NCBI RefSeq assembly: GCF_900143015.1
Contig: NZ_FSRT01000002.1
Coordinates: forward strand, 248,001 to 312,000
Reading direction: 5' to 3'
DNA length: 64,000 nt
Source: Fibrobacter sp. UWB11
GTDB taxonomy: Bacteria; Fibrobacterota; Fibrobacteria; Fibrobacterales; Fibrobacteraceae
Notes under the pieces: model-generated
What the model was told of the DNA's origin: nothing
Seen by the model: the letters and a program-made list of their open reading frames with translations, nothing else
Databases searched by the model: none
Shown: piece after piece, positions 24,656 through 32,680 of the stretch
Layout of the letters: each line of letters starts with the position of its first letter
Numbering within the stretch: the stretch's first letter is position 1
Program-made: the position numbers and the translations under genes

Positions 24656-26662
24656 TTATCGGGGAGTTTGGTTGGATGGGTTATCGCCGTGAATGTAGCT
24701 TACAAAAGCGAAACGTCTGCTATCGGGAGCCCAAGAATTGACATTAATCGTTCCTTGCCCACCAAATAGTTTAAATATGGTTTGTGGAGTGCTCCAATTT
24801 TCAACAGCATTTTCACGAGCATCCTCATTTTCATGCGCCACTCGACGCATCAAGCGCAATTCCACAAATTTATTCGGAACATGTTCTCCAGGACGAACAT
24901 CCGTTTCCGTGTATGCCACCATCACGACCTTTTGACGATCAGGCGAAACATGCGGGAACCACGTATTCCAATGCGAATCGAACGTCATCTGCATTTGTTC
25001 AGAACCATCCGCCTTCATGCAGAAAGCCTGCATACGCCCAGAACGCTCAGAATTAAACCAAATATATTCGCCATTGCAATTGTATTCAGGACCATCGTTC
25101 AACCCGAAAGCAGTCGTGAGGCGAGTTTCATTGCCACCCGTCGCCGGGATCGTGTAAATATCATACGAACCATTGCGTTCCGCACAGTACGCAAGCGTTT
25201 TTCCGTCCGGCGTAACGCCGTGGAGATAGCTTGGAGCAAGCGGAGTAACCAATCGCGGCAAGCGACCGTCAAAGTAAATCTTGTAAATACGCGAAAGCCC
25301 GTCTTCTTTCGTATGATGGCTAACATAAACGCCACTACCATCCGGATCAAGAACATGGTCGTTATTGCAGTTATCTACAAAATAACTTTCAATTTCGCTC
25401 ACTTCGCCTGACGCTATCGTGTACTTAAAAATACGACCATTGCTGTTGTACGTGAGGAATGTTCCATCAGCGCTCCAGTTGGGCGCTTCAATCACGCAAT
25501 CAAATTCCTTGAGAACCTTAGTTTCGCCAGTTTCGACATCAAAGACTTGCAAAATAGATTTGTCGCCATTACGGTTCCAAGTTTCACCCGGAGAAATTTC
25601 AAACGGGAAACTCACGCCAAACTGTTCGCGAATTTTATCCATCAGCGTCATGAATTCCATCGTCTTCGCATGGGGCATTTCTGGACGTTCCCAAACAATG
25701 GCGCGCATCAGGCCGTCGCAAAGTTCATGCCGGAACTGCGCAGGGTTTTCAATAGCGTCCTTACATGCAAGAACTTCGTATTCGTAACAATTGCAAAGAC
25801 GCGGAGGTTCAACCGTTTCGACGACATTCCCCGCAACATCAAGCAGTTCCAACTTTACCATGTCATTCAAGTTTTGCACACGGATTTGGCCTGCGGTTCC
25901 ATAAATAAAGCCTTCGTTATGCGTTGGCGAAACCATCGAAGTCTTGAGATAAGCGCGCTGACCATTTTCGTACGTGATGTTGACCCAATCACTCGCATCT
26001 ACGCCCGTCTTGAACTTAACGCACTTGCAATCCATCGATGTCATTTCATTGCGCACGAGTTTGCCATTAGGCGTTTCGCGCGTGCCAAGAAATAAATCTG
26101 CAAACGTAAGGCTATAAATACCGATATCTAAAAGCGCACCGCCCGCCAAAGCAGGATTATGCAAACGTTCATTATGGCTAAGCTTCATCGAAAAATCAGC
26201 CTCGACCGTTTCAACATTTCCAATGCGCCCATCGCGAATCCACCCCCGAATTGTTTCCAACGCAGGCAAGAATCGTGTCCACATCGCCTCGCACAAGAAA
26301 ACGCCCTTATCATGCGCAAGCGAAATTACTTCTGCAGCAAGCTTTGCATTCGCCGTAAAAGCCTTTTCGACAAGGATATTTCGGCCATGTTCAATACAAA
26401 GTTTTGCAAATTCATGATGGTGCGAATGTGGCGTCGCAATATAAATCAAATCTATTGCAGAATCCGCCGCAAGTTCCTCGTAACTGCCATACGCTTTTTC
26501 AAAACCATATTCTTTAGCAAAGGCCGTAGCCTTTTCCAAATTGCGGGAAGCCACGGCGTAACACTCCACGCCTTTCCCCTGTTTCTCCAAAGTCTTTACG
26601 GCAGCCGCCATCTTTGTAGCGATATGGCCACACCCGAGAATCGCAAACCTCAAAATTTTCAT
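24656..26662 (-). CDS. Gfo/Idh/MocA oxidoreductase fused to a TolB-like beta-propeller
   Basis: 668-aa two-domain protein. Residues 1 to about 335 are a Gfo/Idh/MocA dehydrogenase: FAILGCGHIATKMA NAD-binding loop, LIYIATPHSHHHE, NILVEKAFT with the conserved EK, and GGALLDIGIYSL. Residues about 340-668 form a TolB/WD40-like propeller with repeated blades (SILQVFDVETGETKVL, APNWSADGTFLTYNS, GPEYNCNGEYIWFNSE, FPHVSPDRQKVVMV). The frame is continuous through the junction. Start ATG 26662 has only weak GAGGG upstream. The reaction is unknown; the propeller type is usually a separate about 300-aa protein, so the fusion is unusual. Confidence 0.85.
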   Translation of the reverse strand: MKILRFAILGCGHIATKMAAAVKTLEKQGKGVECYAVASRNLEKATAFAKEYGFEKAYGSYEELAADSAIDLIYIATPHSHHHEFAKLCIEHGRNILVEKAFTANAKLAAEVISLAHDKGVFLCEAMWTRFLPALETIRGWIRDGRIGNVETVEADFSMKLSHNERLHNPALAGGALLDIGIYSLTFADLFLGTRETPNGKLVRNEMTSMDCKCVKFKTGVDASDWVNITYENGQRAYLKTSMVSPTHNEGFIYGTAGQIRVQNLNDMVKLELLDVAGNVVETVEPPRLCNCYEYEVLACKDAIENPAQFRHELCDGLMRAIVWERPEMPHAKTMEFMTLMDKIREQFGVSFPFEISPGETWNRNGDKSILQVFDVETGETKVLKEFDCVIEAPNWSADGTFLTYNSNGRIFKYTIASGEVSEIESYFVDNCNNDHVLDPDGSGVYVSHHTKEDGLSRIYKIYFDGRLPRLVTPLAPSYLHGVTPDGKTLAYCAERNGSYDIYTIPATGGNETRLTTAFGLNDGPEYNCNGEYIWFNSERSGRMQAFCMKADGSEQMQMTFDSHWNTWFPHVSPDRQKVVMVAYTETDVRPGEHVPNKFVELRLMRRVAHENEDARENAVENWSTPQTIFKLFGGQGTINVNSWAPDSRRFAFVSYIHGDNPSNQTPR

Positions 26663-26828
26663 ATCATTAATATAAATCGCCCTCAACAGAAACTGCCAAA
26701 AAATTTTGCACAACCTGTTTACCGCTGTAGCCGAGTTAAAATGGAGCCTTATTACATTTGTCCTGCCCGTCACCGAACAAGCATCTCCCACTCCGTCAAA
26801 CACTCTAGAATTTGATATATTTCACAGC

Positions 26829-28151
26829 ATGAAACACCTAAGATCCATATTTATTTTTCTGTTTATTACATCAATTACAATCTATGCAGGGGGAACTGCA
26901 TCTCTCGTCGCAAAGAAAAGCAGTACAAAGGGATACACTTATTCCAAATCAACACGTTCAACATTCATCCAAGAATGTTCTGAGAACGCCAACCAAGATA
27001 TTTGTTACTGCGTCCTAGACATAATTCAGCAACAGTATAGCGAAAAACAATATCTTAAATTTGACGCCGATTTAAGAAAGAACATCAAGCATAATGATTT
27101 CATTTCTTTCATATCATTCGCTGCAGAAATTTGCGATGCAGAATACACAGTAAACAATATTGACGAACAAGCATTGAAAGATTATCTAAACGAGAACCAA
27201 TCATCAAAATTAACAGAAGAAGAAGCCAACGAATATGTAAACATATTTTTAAAAGATGTATCTAAAAAGAATTTTGTATCAAATTGTGCACCAGCAGCAA
27301 AAGATTTCTACGGAGAAAAGACTGCATCTCAAGTGTGCGGTTGTGCATATGACCATATAGTCTCAGACGTCCCTCGATTTACACAATTTATCATGAACAA
27401 CGGATATCCTGACGGAACAGATACTAGCACTTGGGGAAAAGAATACATGTATGAATGCGCCCCTGAAAAATTCACCCCCGAAATGAAGAAAAATTTAATA
27501 AACCTAATGAACCAAAAAGGAGTTCCACAATCTGTAGGAACATGTTTTGTAAAAGTCATAGAAAAAGAATATTCTGTACAAGCTTTTATCACAGCAGCAA
27601 AAGACTACTTTGAAAAAGATCCCGTTTTCATGAAATATCTAAACGAAAGAATTTCAACGTGTTTAATAGAAATGGAAATAGATAGCTACAGCAACGAGCC
27701 GATTAACAATAATTTCAATAATGGTTACGCAGAAGGCGGCTCTGAGGGCATCGGAGATGGACTCGCAGGTCTCCTAGGAGGAGGCGGTGGTGGAATAGCA
27801 ACAAAAGCAAAAGGTTCCATCAAGACTCCGTCAACGCGTGATGTTATCATTTCACACAACGACGGGAATCGCGGTGAAAACGATATAATGAAAGTTGTCC
27901 GCCAGCGTACTCCAGGTCTTCGCCACATCTATAACAAAAGCCTGAAGAAGAAACCAGGATTCCAGGGTAAGGTCACCTTGAAGTTCACAATTGCCCCGGG
28001 CGGCGAAATCATCAGCATATCCATAGTGTCTTCCACGACCGGTTTCAGCGAATTCGACAGAGAAATCAAGGACGCAGTCGGCCGCTGGAAATTCAACAAA
28101 ATTCAATCAGGAAACACAACCGTCTCTATTCCGTTTACATTCTCTGAATAA
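26829..28151 (+). CDS. Cys-repeat protein with AgmX/PglI (TonB-like) C-terminal domain
   Basis: 440-aa secreted protein. Signal peptide (MKHLRSIFIFLFITSITIYA). Three N-terminal modules each carry a Cys then CYC, CGC or a single Cys followed by helix (CSENANQDICYC, CAPAAKDFYGEKTASQVCGC, CAPEKFTPEMKK...GTCF). A Gly-rich hinge (LLGGGGGGI) leads to a C-terminal AgmX/PglI-type domain (about 340-440: VRQRTPGLRHIYNKSL, GKVTLKFTIAPGGEIISISI), related to TonB C-termini and seen in myxobacterial motility proteins. Start ATG 26829 has no clear ribosome binding site; the upstream gene is divergent. Function unknown, probably periplasmic or cell-surface. Confidence 0.8.
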   Translation: MKHLRSIFIFLFITSITIYAGGTASLVAKKSSTKGYTYSKSTRSTFIQECSENANQDICYCVLDIIQQQYSEKQYLKFDADLRKNIKHNDFISFISFAAEICDAEYTVNNIDEQALKDYLNENQSSKLTEEEANEYVNIFLKDVSKKNFVSNCAPAAKDFYGEKTASQVCGCAYDHIVSDVPRFTQFIMNNGYPDGTDTSTWGKEYMYECAPEKFTPEMKKNLINLMNQKGVPQSVGTCFVKVIEKEYSVQAFITAAKDYFEKDPVFMKYLNERISTCLIEMEIDSYSNEPINNNFNNGYAEGGSEGIGDGLAGLLGGGGGGIATKAKGSIKTPSTRDVIISHNDGNRGENDIMKVVRQRTPGLRHIYNKSLKKKPGFQGKVTLKFTIAPGGEIISISIVSSTTGFSEFDREIKDAVGRWKFNKIQSGNTTVSIPFTFSE

Positions 28152-28173
28152 AATTTAGCCTATATTTCATCCT

Positions 28174-29103
28174 ATGAATCAAATCAAAAGTGTTGCAGTT
28201 GTGGGTCTCGGGGCTGTCGGTGCCGTTGTAGCAGAACAGCTTTTGAGCGTTCTTGGAAACAAGCTTTATTGCGTGATGGACGCCAAACGCAAAGCGCGAT
28301 ACCAAGCAAGCGGAATCATCATCAACGGGAAAAAGGCCGACTTCAATTTTGTCACGCCGGACGAAGTCCCGGTCGTTGACCTTGTGATTTTTGCGACCAA
28401 GAATTTGCAGTTCAACGAGGCTCTTGAAGAAGCAAAAAATGCAGTCGGCCCGAACACGGCTTTGCTTTCGCTTTTGAATGGCGTGCATTCCGAAACAGAA
28501 ATCGAGCGTGTTTACGGTGCAGAAAAGACGTTGTACGGATTCATCGTCAATTTGCAGTCTATCAACAAGCACGGAAATATCGACTGTGCAGGCCGAGGCA
28601 TCATCCTCTTTGGCGAGAAAGACAACCGCCATTCTGAACGCGTCGAAAGCATCCACCAGCTTTTTGAAGCAGCGCACATTGTACACAAGATTCCAGAAAA
28701 CATCCGCCTAGAAATGTGGAAAAAGCTCCTGATGAACACCGTATTCAATTCGATTGGAGCCATTTGCCGTTCCACATTTGCGGGTTTCAATTTTCCAGTG
28801 ATGCAATCGCTTGTGCGTAAAATCGGAAACGAAGTGATCCAAGTAGCAAACGCCGAAGGTTTTGCCCTCACAAACGAAGACCTTGAAGAGAACCTGCGTC
28901 TCACATGCAACTACACGCCACTCGGTAAGTGCTCCATGTTGCAAGACATCGAGGCCGGTCGCAAAACGGAGAATGCATATTTCTGCGGAACCATCAGTAA
29001 GCTCGGCAAAACGCACGGGATTCCGACGCCCTACTGCGAATTTTTAGGCGAACTTATCGAAGGGACCGAACTCGCACGAGAATTGCAAAAGAAGCTGTCA
29101 TAA
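28174..29103 (+). CDS. panE: 2-dehydropantoate 2-reductase (ketopantoate reductase family)
   Basis: 309-aa NADPH-dependent reductase: VAVVGLGAVGAVVAEQLL dinucleotide loop at residues 7-24, FATKNLQ, LSLLNGVHSE, and the catalytic-region WKKLLMNTVFNSIGAICRSTFAG with the conserved Lys/Asn. In pantothenate synthesis it makes pantoate from ketopantoate. Paralogues with other substrates exist, so the symbol is provisional. It begins 22 nt after the AgmX-type gene and may be co-transcribed. Confidence 0.85.
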   Translation: MNQIKSVAVVGLGAVGAVVAEQLLSVLGNKLYCVMDAKRKARYQASGIIINGKKADFNFVTPDEVPVVDLVIFATKNLQFNEALEEAKNAVGPNTALLSLLNGVHSETEIERVYGAEKTLYGFIVNLQSINKHGNIDCAGRGIILFGEKDNRHSERVESIHQLFEAAHIVHKIPENIRLEMWKKLLMNTVFNSIGAICRSTFAGFNFPVMQSLVRKIGNEVIQVANAEGFALTNEDLEENLRLTCNYTPLGKCSMLQDIEAGRKTENAYFCGTISKLGKTHGIPTPYCEFLGELIEGTELARELQKKLS

Positions 29104-29106
29104 CAA

Positions 29107-29221
29107 GATTTCACTGGATTGGGCTAAAGCCCCAACTCTTTGGCTCGGTTATAAAAATGAGCAAGCTCATTTTTGCAACGCTCACCTTCTGAGTTGTTTT
29201 CGCTTCGCTCAGAATGACGAA
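29107..29221 (+). repeat. 120-bp structured repeat, right copy (inverted)
   Basis: ACTGGATTGGGC, GGGCTAAAGCCC hairpin, CTTTGGCTCGGTTATA, a variable hairpin AAAATGAGC-aa-GCTCATTTT, CACCTTCTGAGTTGTTTTCG and a type A end GCTCAGAATGACG. Counterpart of 24446-24569 in the opposite orientation. Confidence 0.75.
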
Positions 29222-29256
29222 GAAGCAGGATGCATTACGCGCAAATGACGATGATA

Positions 29257-29634
29257 CTAAAGGTATTTCACGACTTCCACGTCGGCGGGGAGCCAGTTGA
29301 CCGTATTCAGGTTTTCACGGTCAAGCCATTTGGCATCTTCGTGTTCCAAAAGTTTCGGTTTGCAGCCTGTGGCGAGTGTGCAATAAAAGCAATGCATGGT
29401 CAGGTGGAATTTCGGGTAATCGTATTCCACCGTGCAAATTTTTTCGTCAACATTTACCTTAACCGCAAGCTCTTCCTGAAGCTCGCGAACGAGCGCCTGT
29501 TCCGGAGTTTCACCCGGTTCCATCTTGCCGCCCGGAAATTCCCAGCCATCTTTTTGGTCGCCATACCCGCGTTGCGTGGCAAAAATGCGCCCGCCATCTA
29601 CGATAACACCTGCGACAACTTCTATCGATTTCAT
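29257..29634 (-). CDS. mutT: NUDIX hydrolase, MutT-type 8-oxo-dGTP pyrophosphatase
   Basis: 125-aa NUDIX protein with a complete Nudix box GGKMEPGETPEQALVRELQEEL, read here in two parts: G-x5-E then REL-x-EEL. It starts VVAGVIVDGGRIFATQRGY, and FPGGKMEP-like FPGG places it with MutT proteins that clean the nucleotide pool. ATG 29634 is chosen over an upstream start because it begins the family N-terminus (KSIEVVAGVI). Divergent from the peroxidase operon. Confidence 0.9.
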   Translation of the reverse strand: MKSIEVVAGVIVDGGRIFATQRGYGDQKDGWEFPGGKMEPGETPEQALVRELQEELAVKVNVDEKICTVEYDYPKFHLTMHCFYCTLATGCKPKLLEHEDAKWLDRENLNTVNWLPADVEVVKYL

Positions 29635-29727
29635 GGTGTAAAATGTAGAAATAACAAGATTTAACGTCAAAATTTGCCTAAAATCAAAAAAAATTACGCT
29701 TATAAGAATTTTATATAGCCAAATCTC

Positions 29728-29776
29728 TTGACTTTTTAAATTAAATTTTATAAAATTTAATTGTATAAAATTTAAC
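29728..29776 (+). promoter_or_regulatory. Promoter with overlapping perfect palindrome for the peroxidase operon
   Basis: TTGACT (29728-29733), 17 nt, TAAAAT (29751-29756). A perfect 22-nt palindrome (29740-29761, arms ATTAAATTTTA) covers the -10, and a further half-site ATAAAATTTAA follows. This is a good operator for the MarR-type repressor encoded in the same operon. Confidence 0.7.
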
Positions 29777-29796
29777 AGTGTATATGGAGAAAAAAT

Positions 29797-30339
29797 ATGA
29801 CAATCTACAACTTCACACTTACCGACGGTAAAGGCAACGAAGTTCCGCTCTCAAAATTCAAGGGCGAAGTCATGCTCATCGTGAACACGGCAACCGGTTG
29901 CGGATTCACCCCGCACTACAAGCCGATCGAACAGATGTACACGGACTTCCACGACAAGGGCTTCGAAGTCATCGACATTCCATGCAACCAGTTCATGGGC
30001 CAGACCCCCGGCACAGACGACGAAATTCATGAATTCTGCACGCTCAAGTACGGCACCACGTTCCCGCAGATGAAAAAATCCGACGTGAACGGCCCGAACG
30101 AACTCCCGCTCTACACCTACCTGAAATCCCAAATGGGTTTTCAAGGTTTCGGGTTAGGAATCAAGGCCGCCGCAATGGCCATGCTTCTGAAGAAGATAGA
30201 CAAGGATTACAAGAACAATCCTGATATCAAGTGGAACTTCACAAAGTTCATCATCGACCGCGCAGGCAATGTTGTCGCCCGTTTTGAACCCACAGCCAAA
30301 ATGGAGGACGTGCGTTCTTGCGTTGAAAAGCTACTTTAG
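29797..30339 (+). CDS. Glutathione-peroxidase-family thiol peroxidase
   Basis: 180-aa peroxidase. NTATGCGFTPHY carries the peroxidatic Cys (Cys, not selenocysteine), IPCNQFMGQTPG the conserved Gln, and IKWNFTKFIIDRAGNVV the conserved Trp. Reduces H2O2 or organic peroxides, probably using thioredoxin, as bacterial members do. TATGGAG precedes the start. First gene of an operon with a MarR/OhrR repressor and a low-molecular-weight phosphatase; the palindromic promoter suggests peroxide-controlled expression. Confidence 0.93.
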   Translation: MTIYNFTLTDGKGNEVPLSKFKGEVMLIVNTATGCGFTPHYKPIEQMYTDFHDKGFEVIDIPCNQFMGQTPGTDDEIHEFCTLKYGTTFPQMKKSDVNGPNELPLYTYLKSQMGFQGFGLGIKAAAMAMLLKKIDKDYKNNPDIKWNFTKFIIDRAGNVVARFEPTAKMEDVRSCVEKLL

Positions 30340-30347
30340 GGGGTGCA

Positions 30348-30785
30348 ATGACATGTCCTCAACTAAAACTTGAAAATCAACTATGCTTTCCGTTGTATGC
30401 GGTATCCAAGGAAATCACACGTCGCTACGTGCCTTTCTTGGAACCGCTCGACCTCACCTACACGCAGTACATCGTGATGCTCGTGTTGTGGGAAGAAAAA
30501 AAATGCAATGTAACGGAACTCGGGAAAAAGCTATTCCTCGATTCAGGAACGCTCACCCCGCTCCTGAAAAAACTCGAGAGCAAAGGCTACATCAAGCGCA
30601 CCCGCGAGTCAAGCGACGAGCGTTGCCTTTCTGTAAGCCTTACCGATGAAGGTGAAAAGCTGCAACTTAAAGCAGCGAACGTTCCTAAGTCCATGGCAAG
30701 TTGCGTAAATTTGCCGGAAGACGAAGCCAAACAGCTATACATCACGCTATACAAAATCTTGGAAGGCTTCAAGGACAACGTATGA
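30348..30785 (+). CDS. MarR-family repressor, OhrR-like
   Basis: 145-aa winged-helix protein beginning LENQLCFPLYAVSKEI, where the Cys near residue 13 matches the peroxide-sensing Cys of OhrR. The DNA-binding part is NVTELGKKLFLDSGTLTPLLKKLESKGYI with RESSDERCLSVSLT as wing. It starts 8 nt after the peroxidase stop (AGGGGGTG as ribosome binding site) and overlaps the phosphatase start by 4 nt. It probably represses its own operon through the 29740-29761 palindrome and is released by organic peroxide. Confidence 0.92.
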   Translation: MTCPQLKLENQLCFPLYAVSKEITRRYVPFLEPLDLTYTQYIVMLVLWEEKKCNVTELGKKLFLDSGTLTPLLKKLESKGYIKRTRESSDERCLSVSLTDEGEKLQLKAANVPKSMASCVNLPEDEAKQLYITLYKILEGFKDNV

Positions 30786-31306
30786 TTAAAATTTTGTTTG
30801 TATGTCACGGGAATATATGCCGTAGCCCCATGGCTGAATTTGTAATGAAAAAGATGGTACGTGATTTGCGGGCTGTTATTCAATCAAACACATCGCTAAC
30901 TGCTGCAGATTTTGAAATCGCCTCCGCTGCCACAAGCACCGAAGAAATCGGAAATCCGGTGTACCCACCTGCAAGGCGCATGCTCGCCAGTCACGGAATC
31001 GATTGCAGCGGAAAGACAGCACGTCAAATGACCGTCGCCGACTACAACCATTACGATTACATCGTACTCATGGACCAGAACAACCTCCGTAATCTTCGTT
31101 GGATTTTGCCCCGCGACATTTACGAACGAGAACTTGACCAGGCTCGGGATGTGCGTGACACCCACGACGGCAAAGTTTCACTCCTTATGGATTGGGCGGG
31201 CAAAAGCCGCGATGTGGCAGATCCTTGGTATACCGGCGATTTCGAAGCAACATGGCGCGATGTCAACGAAGGTTGCAAGGCCATGCTCCAATCTATTTGC
31301 AAATAA
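30782..31306 (+). CDS. Low-molecular-weight protein-tyrosine phosphatase
   Basis: 174-aa phosphatase with the P-loop VCHGNICRSPMAEF (C-x5-R-S) at residues 8-21 and the general-acid DPWYTGDFEATW near the C-terminus. The start ATG overlaps the MarR stop (ATGA). Hydrolyses protein phosphotyrosine or arginine-phosphate; the substrate is unknown. Genetic linkage to a peroxide sensor may mean its active-site Cys is part of a redox response, which is inference. Confidence 0.93.
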   Translation: MIKILFVCHGNICRSPMAEFVMKKMVRDLRAVIQSNTSLTAADFEIASAATSTEEIGNPVYPPARRMLASHGIDCSGKTARQMTVADYNHYDYIVLMDQNNLRNLRWILPRDIYERELDQARDVRDTHDGKVSLLMDWAGKSRDVADPWYTGDFEATWRDVNEGCKAMLQSICK

Positions 31307-31394
31307 AAAGACCGATTATTCCAACTTGGACTATTTAATACTGGTCTACGGATTTTCAATTTTGTAATTTGCGCAGCAACTCATACTTCAACCT

Positions 31395-31426
31395 AGCGCT
31401 ACCCTTTTGGGGTAGCGCTTTTCATT
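31395..31426 (+). terminator. Intrinsic terminator after the peroxidase operon
   Basis: AGCGCTACCC-ttttg-GGGTAGCGCT followed by TTTCATT. A near-identical hairpin recurs at 32043-32071 as part of a duplicated unit. Confidence 0.8.
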
Positions 31427-31543
31427 ACAAACTAATTGTAAATATTCCAATTTAAATCAAAAATCACTACTCTGGAGAAATGTTGCTTTGTAGTTTACAT
31501 AGTGGGCGGTCATCCGTCTAACAATAAAAAACAGGAGGCAATC

Positions 31544-31990
31544 ATGAAAACGGTAAAATTAATGACGGCTGTCGCGCTCACGTTTCTGGTCACAGCGTCG
31601 TTCGCGTCAAACAAAGTCGTCAAATCAAAACTCGGTGACCTCGAACTCACCAACCAAAAAGACGGTGGTTCCGTAGTCTGCACCGCAGGTTTCAATGACG
31701 AACTGAAGATTCTTAAAGAATCAGAAACGGCAGTCCTTGTCAAAGGAAAGTGCGGTAATGGTTGGGTCGAAAAATCGAAAATCGAAACAGTCGCAGCCAA
31801 AGTTGGTGATAAATCTATTTCATTGGACTCCATCACCATCGGCGGTTACACTGACGATCCGACCCTTTGGAACATCCTCGTGGATAACGTCAATGATTTC
31901 GAAGGCGTCGAAATCAATCGCGACTTCAAGGAATACCTGACGTACACGATGGATAGAGAACAAACTGAAATTCGAAATGGAGAGAACTAG
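31544..31990 (+). CDS. Small secreted SH3-like protein, copy 1
   Basis: 148-aa protein with signal peptide (MTAVALTFLVTASFAS) and a compact domain containing DGGSVVCTAGFNDELKIL and GKCGNGWVEKSKIE; the GWVEKSKI pattern resembles the end of bacterial SH3-like domains, a weak match. Two Cys could form a disulfide. AGGAGG lies 6 nt before ATG. Paralogue of the next gene (about 60% identical by eye), including the C-terminal TYTMDREQTE. Function unknown. Confidence 0.8.
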   Translation: MKTVKLMTAVALTFLVTASFASNKVVKSKLGDLELTNQKDGGSVVCTAGFNDELKILKESETAVLVKGKCGNGWVEKSKIETVAAKVGDKSISLDSITIGGYTDDPTLWNILVDNVNDFEGVEINRDFKEYLTYTMDREQTEIRNGEN

Positions 31991-32040
31991 TAACCAAAAA
32001 CAACATCATACAAATTATTTAAACTCATCAACCTTAACCT

Positions 32041-32071
32041 TGCGCTACCCTCTAGGGTAGCGTTTTTTTTT
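32041..32071 (+). terminator. Intrinsic terminator between the duplicated genes
   Basis: CGCTACCC-tcta-GGGTAGCG followed by nine T. Confidence 0.9.
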
Positions 32072-32187
32072 ACAAGCTAACTATAAATATTCCAATTTGA
32101 ATCAAAGATAACTACTCTAGAGAAATGTTACTTTGTAATTTACAATCGAGGCAATTAAGCGCCTCACAATAAAACAAGGAGGCAATC

Positions 32188-32628
32188 ATGAAAACGGTAA
32201 AATTTATCACAGCAATCATGCTCGCGTTCATGGTCACATCATCGTTCGCGGCAAAAAATGTGAAGTCCAAATTGGGTGACATAGAACTCACCAATCACAA
32301 AGACGGAGGTTCCGTAGTCTGCACTGCAAGTTTCAATGACGAGCTCAAACTTGTGAAAGAAACCGAAACAGCCGTTCTCGTCAAAGGAACATGTGGAATG
32401 GGTTGGGTCGACAAGTCCAAAGTCGAATACGTAGCAAAAGCAGAAAACAAGACTATCATTTTCGACGAATTACCTTTATACGGTTGGTCAGACCTCCCTA
32501 CAGTTGCAGGAATCATTATCGATGACGTAGAGGATTTCGATGTCGCTCAAATCGATCGCAATTTCATGGAATACTTGACATACACAATGGATAGAGAACA
32601 AACTGAGATGCGAAATGGAGAGAATTAA
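32188..32628 (+). CDS. Small secreted SH3-like protein, copy 2
   Basis: 146-aa paralogue of the preceding gene: signal peptide (MLAFMVTSSFAA), the same DGGSVVCTASFNDELKLV and GTCGMGWVDKSKVE blocks, and identical TYTMDREQTE near the C-terminus. Divergence is concentrated between residues 85 and 120. AGGAGG precedes ATG at the same distance as in copy 1. A hairpin GAGGC-aattaa-GCGCCTC lies in its leader only. Function unknown. Confidence 0.8.
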   Translation: MKTVKFITAIMLAFMVTSSFAAKNVKSKLGDIELTNHKDGGSVVCTASFNDELKLVKETETAVLVKGTCGMGWVDKSKVEYVAKAENKTIIFDELPLYGWSDLPTVAGIIIDDVEDFDVAQIDRNFMEYLTYTMDREQTEMRNGEN

Positions 32629-32647
32629 TCTCACACATAAAACACAA

Positions 32648-32676
32648 ACGCGGTCCCCAAAGGACCGCGTTTTCCG
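32648..32676. terminator. Intrinsic terminator
   Basis: ACGCGGTCC-ccaaa-GGACCGCGT then TTTCC; sits between convergent genes. Confidence 0.8.
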
Positions 32677-32680
32677 TCAT

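Larger units (their letters stand above)
31407..32628 (+). repeat. Tandem duplication of terminator-leader-gene unit
   Basis: Unit 1 (about 31407-31990) and unit 2 (about 32052-32628) share the hairpin tail, about 75 nt of leader (AAATATTCCAATTT, ACTACTCT, GAGAAATGTT, CTTTGTA, TTTACA), the AGGAGGCAATC ribosome binding site and the coding start, then diverge within the genes. Confidence 0.8.

Noticed and set aside
24446-29221. Composite transposon between the inverted 120-bp repeats
   Set aside because: No transposase or integrase inside and no target-site duplication seen; kept only as possible invertible block.
29797-30339. Selenoprotein glutathione peroxidase
   Set aside because: The active-site codon is for Cys (NTATGCGFTP); no in-frame TGA at that point.
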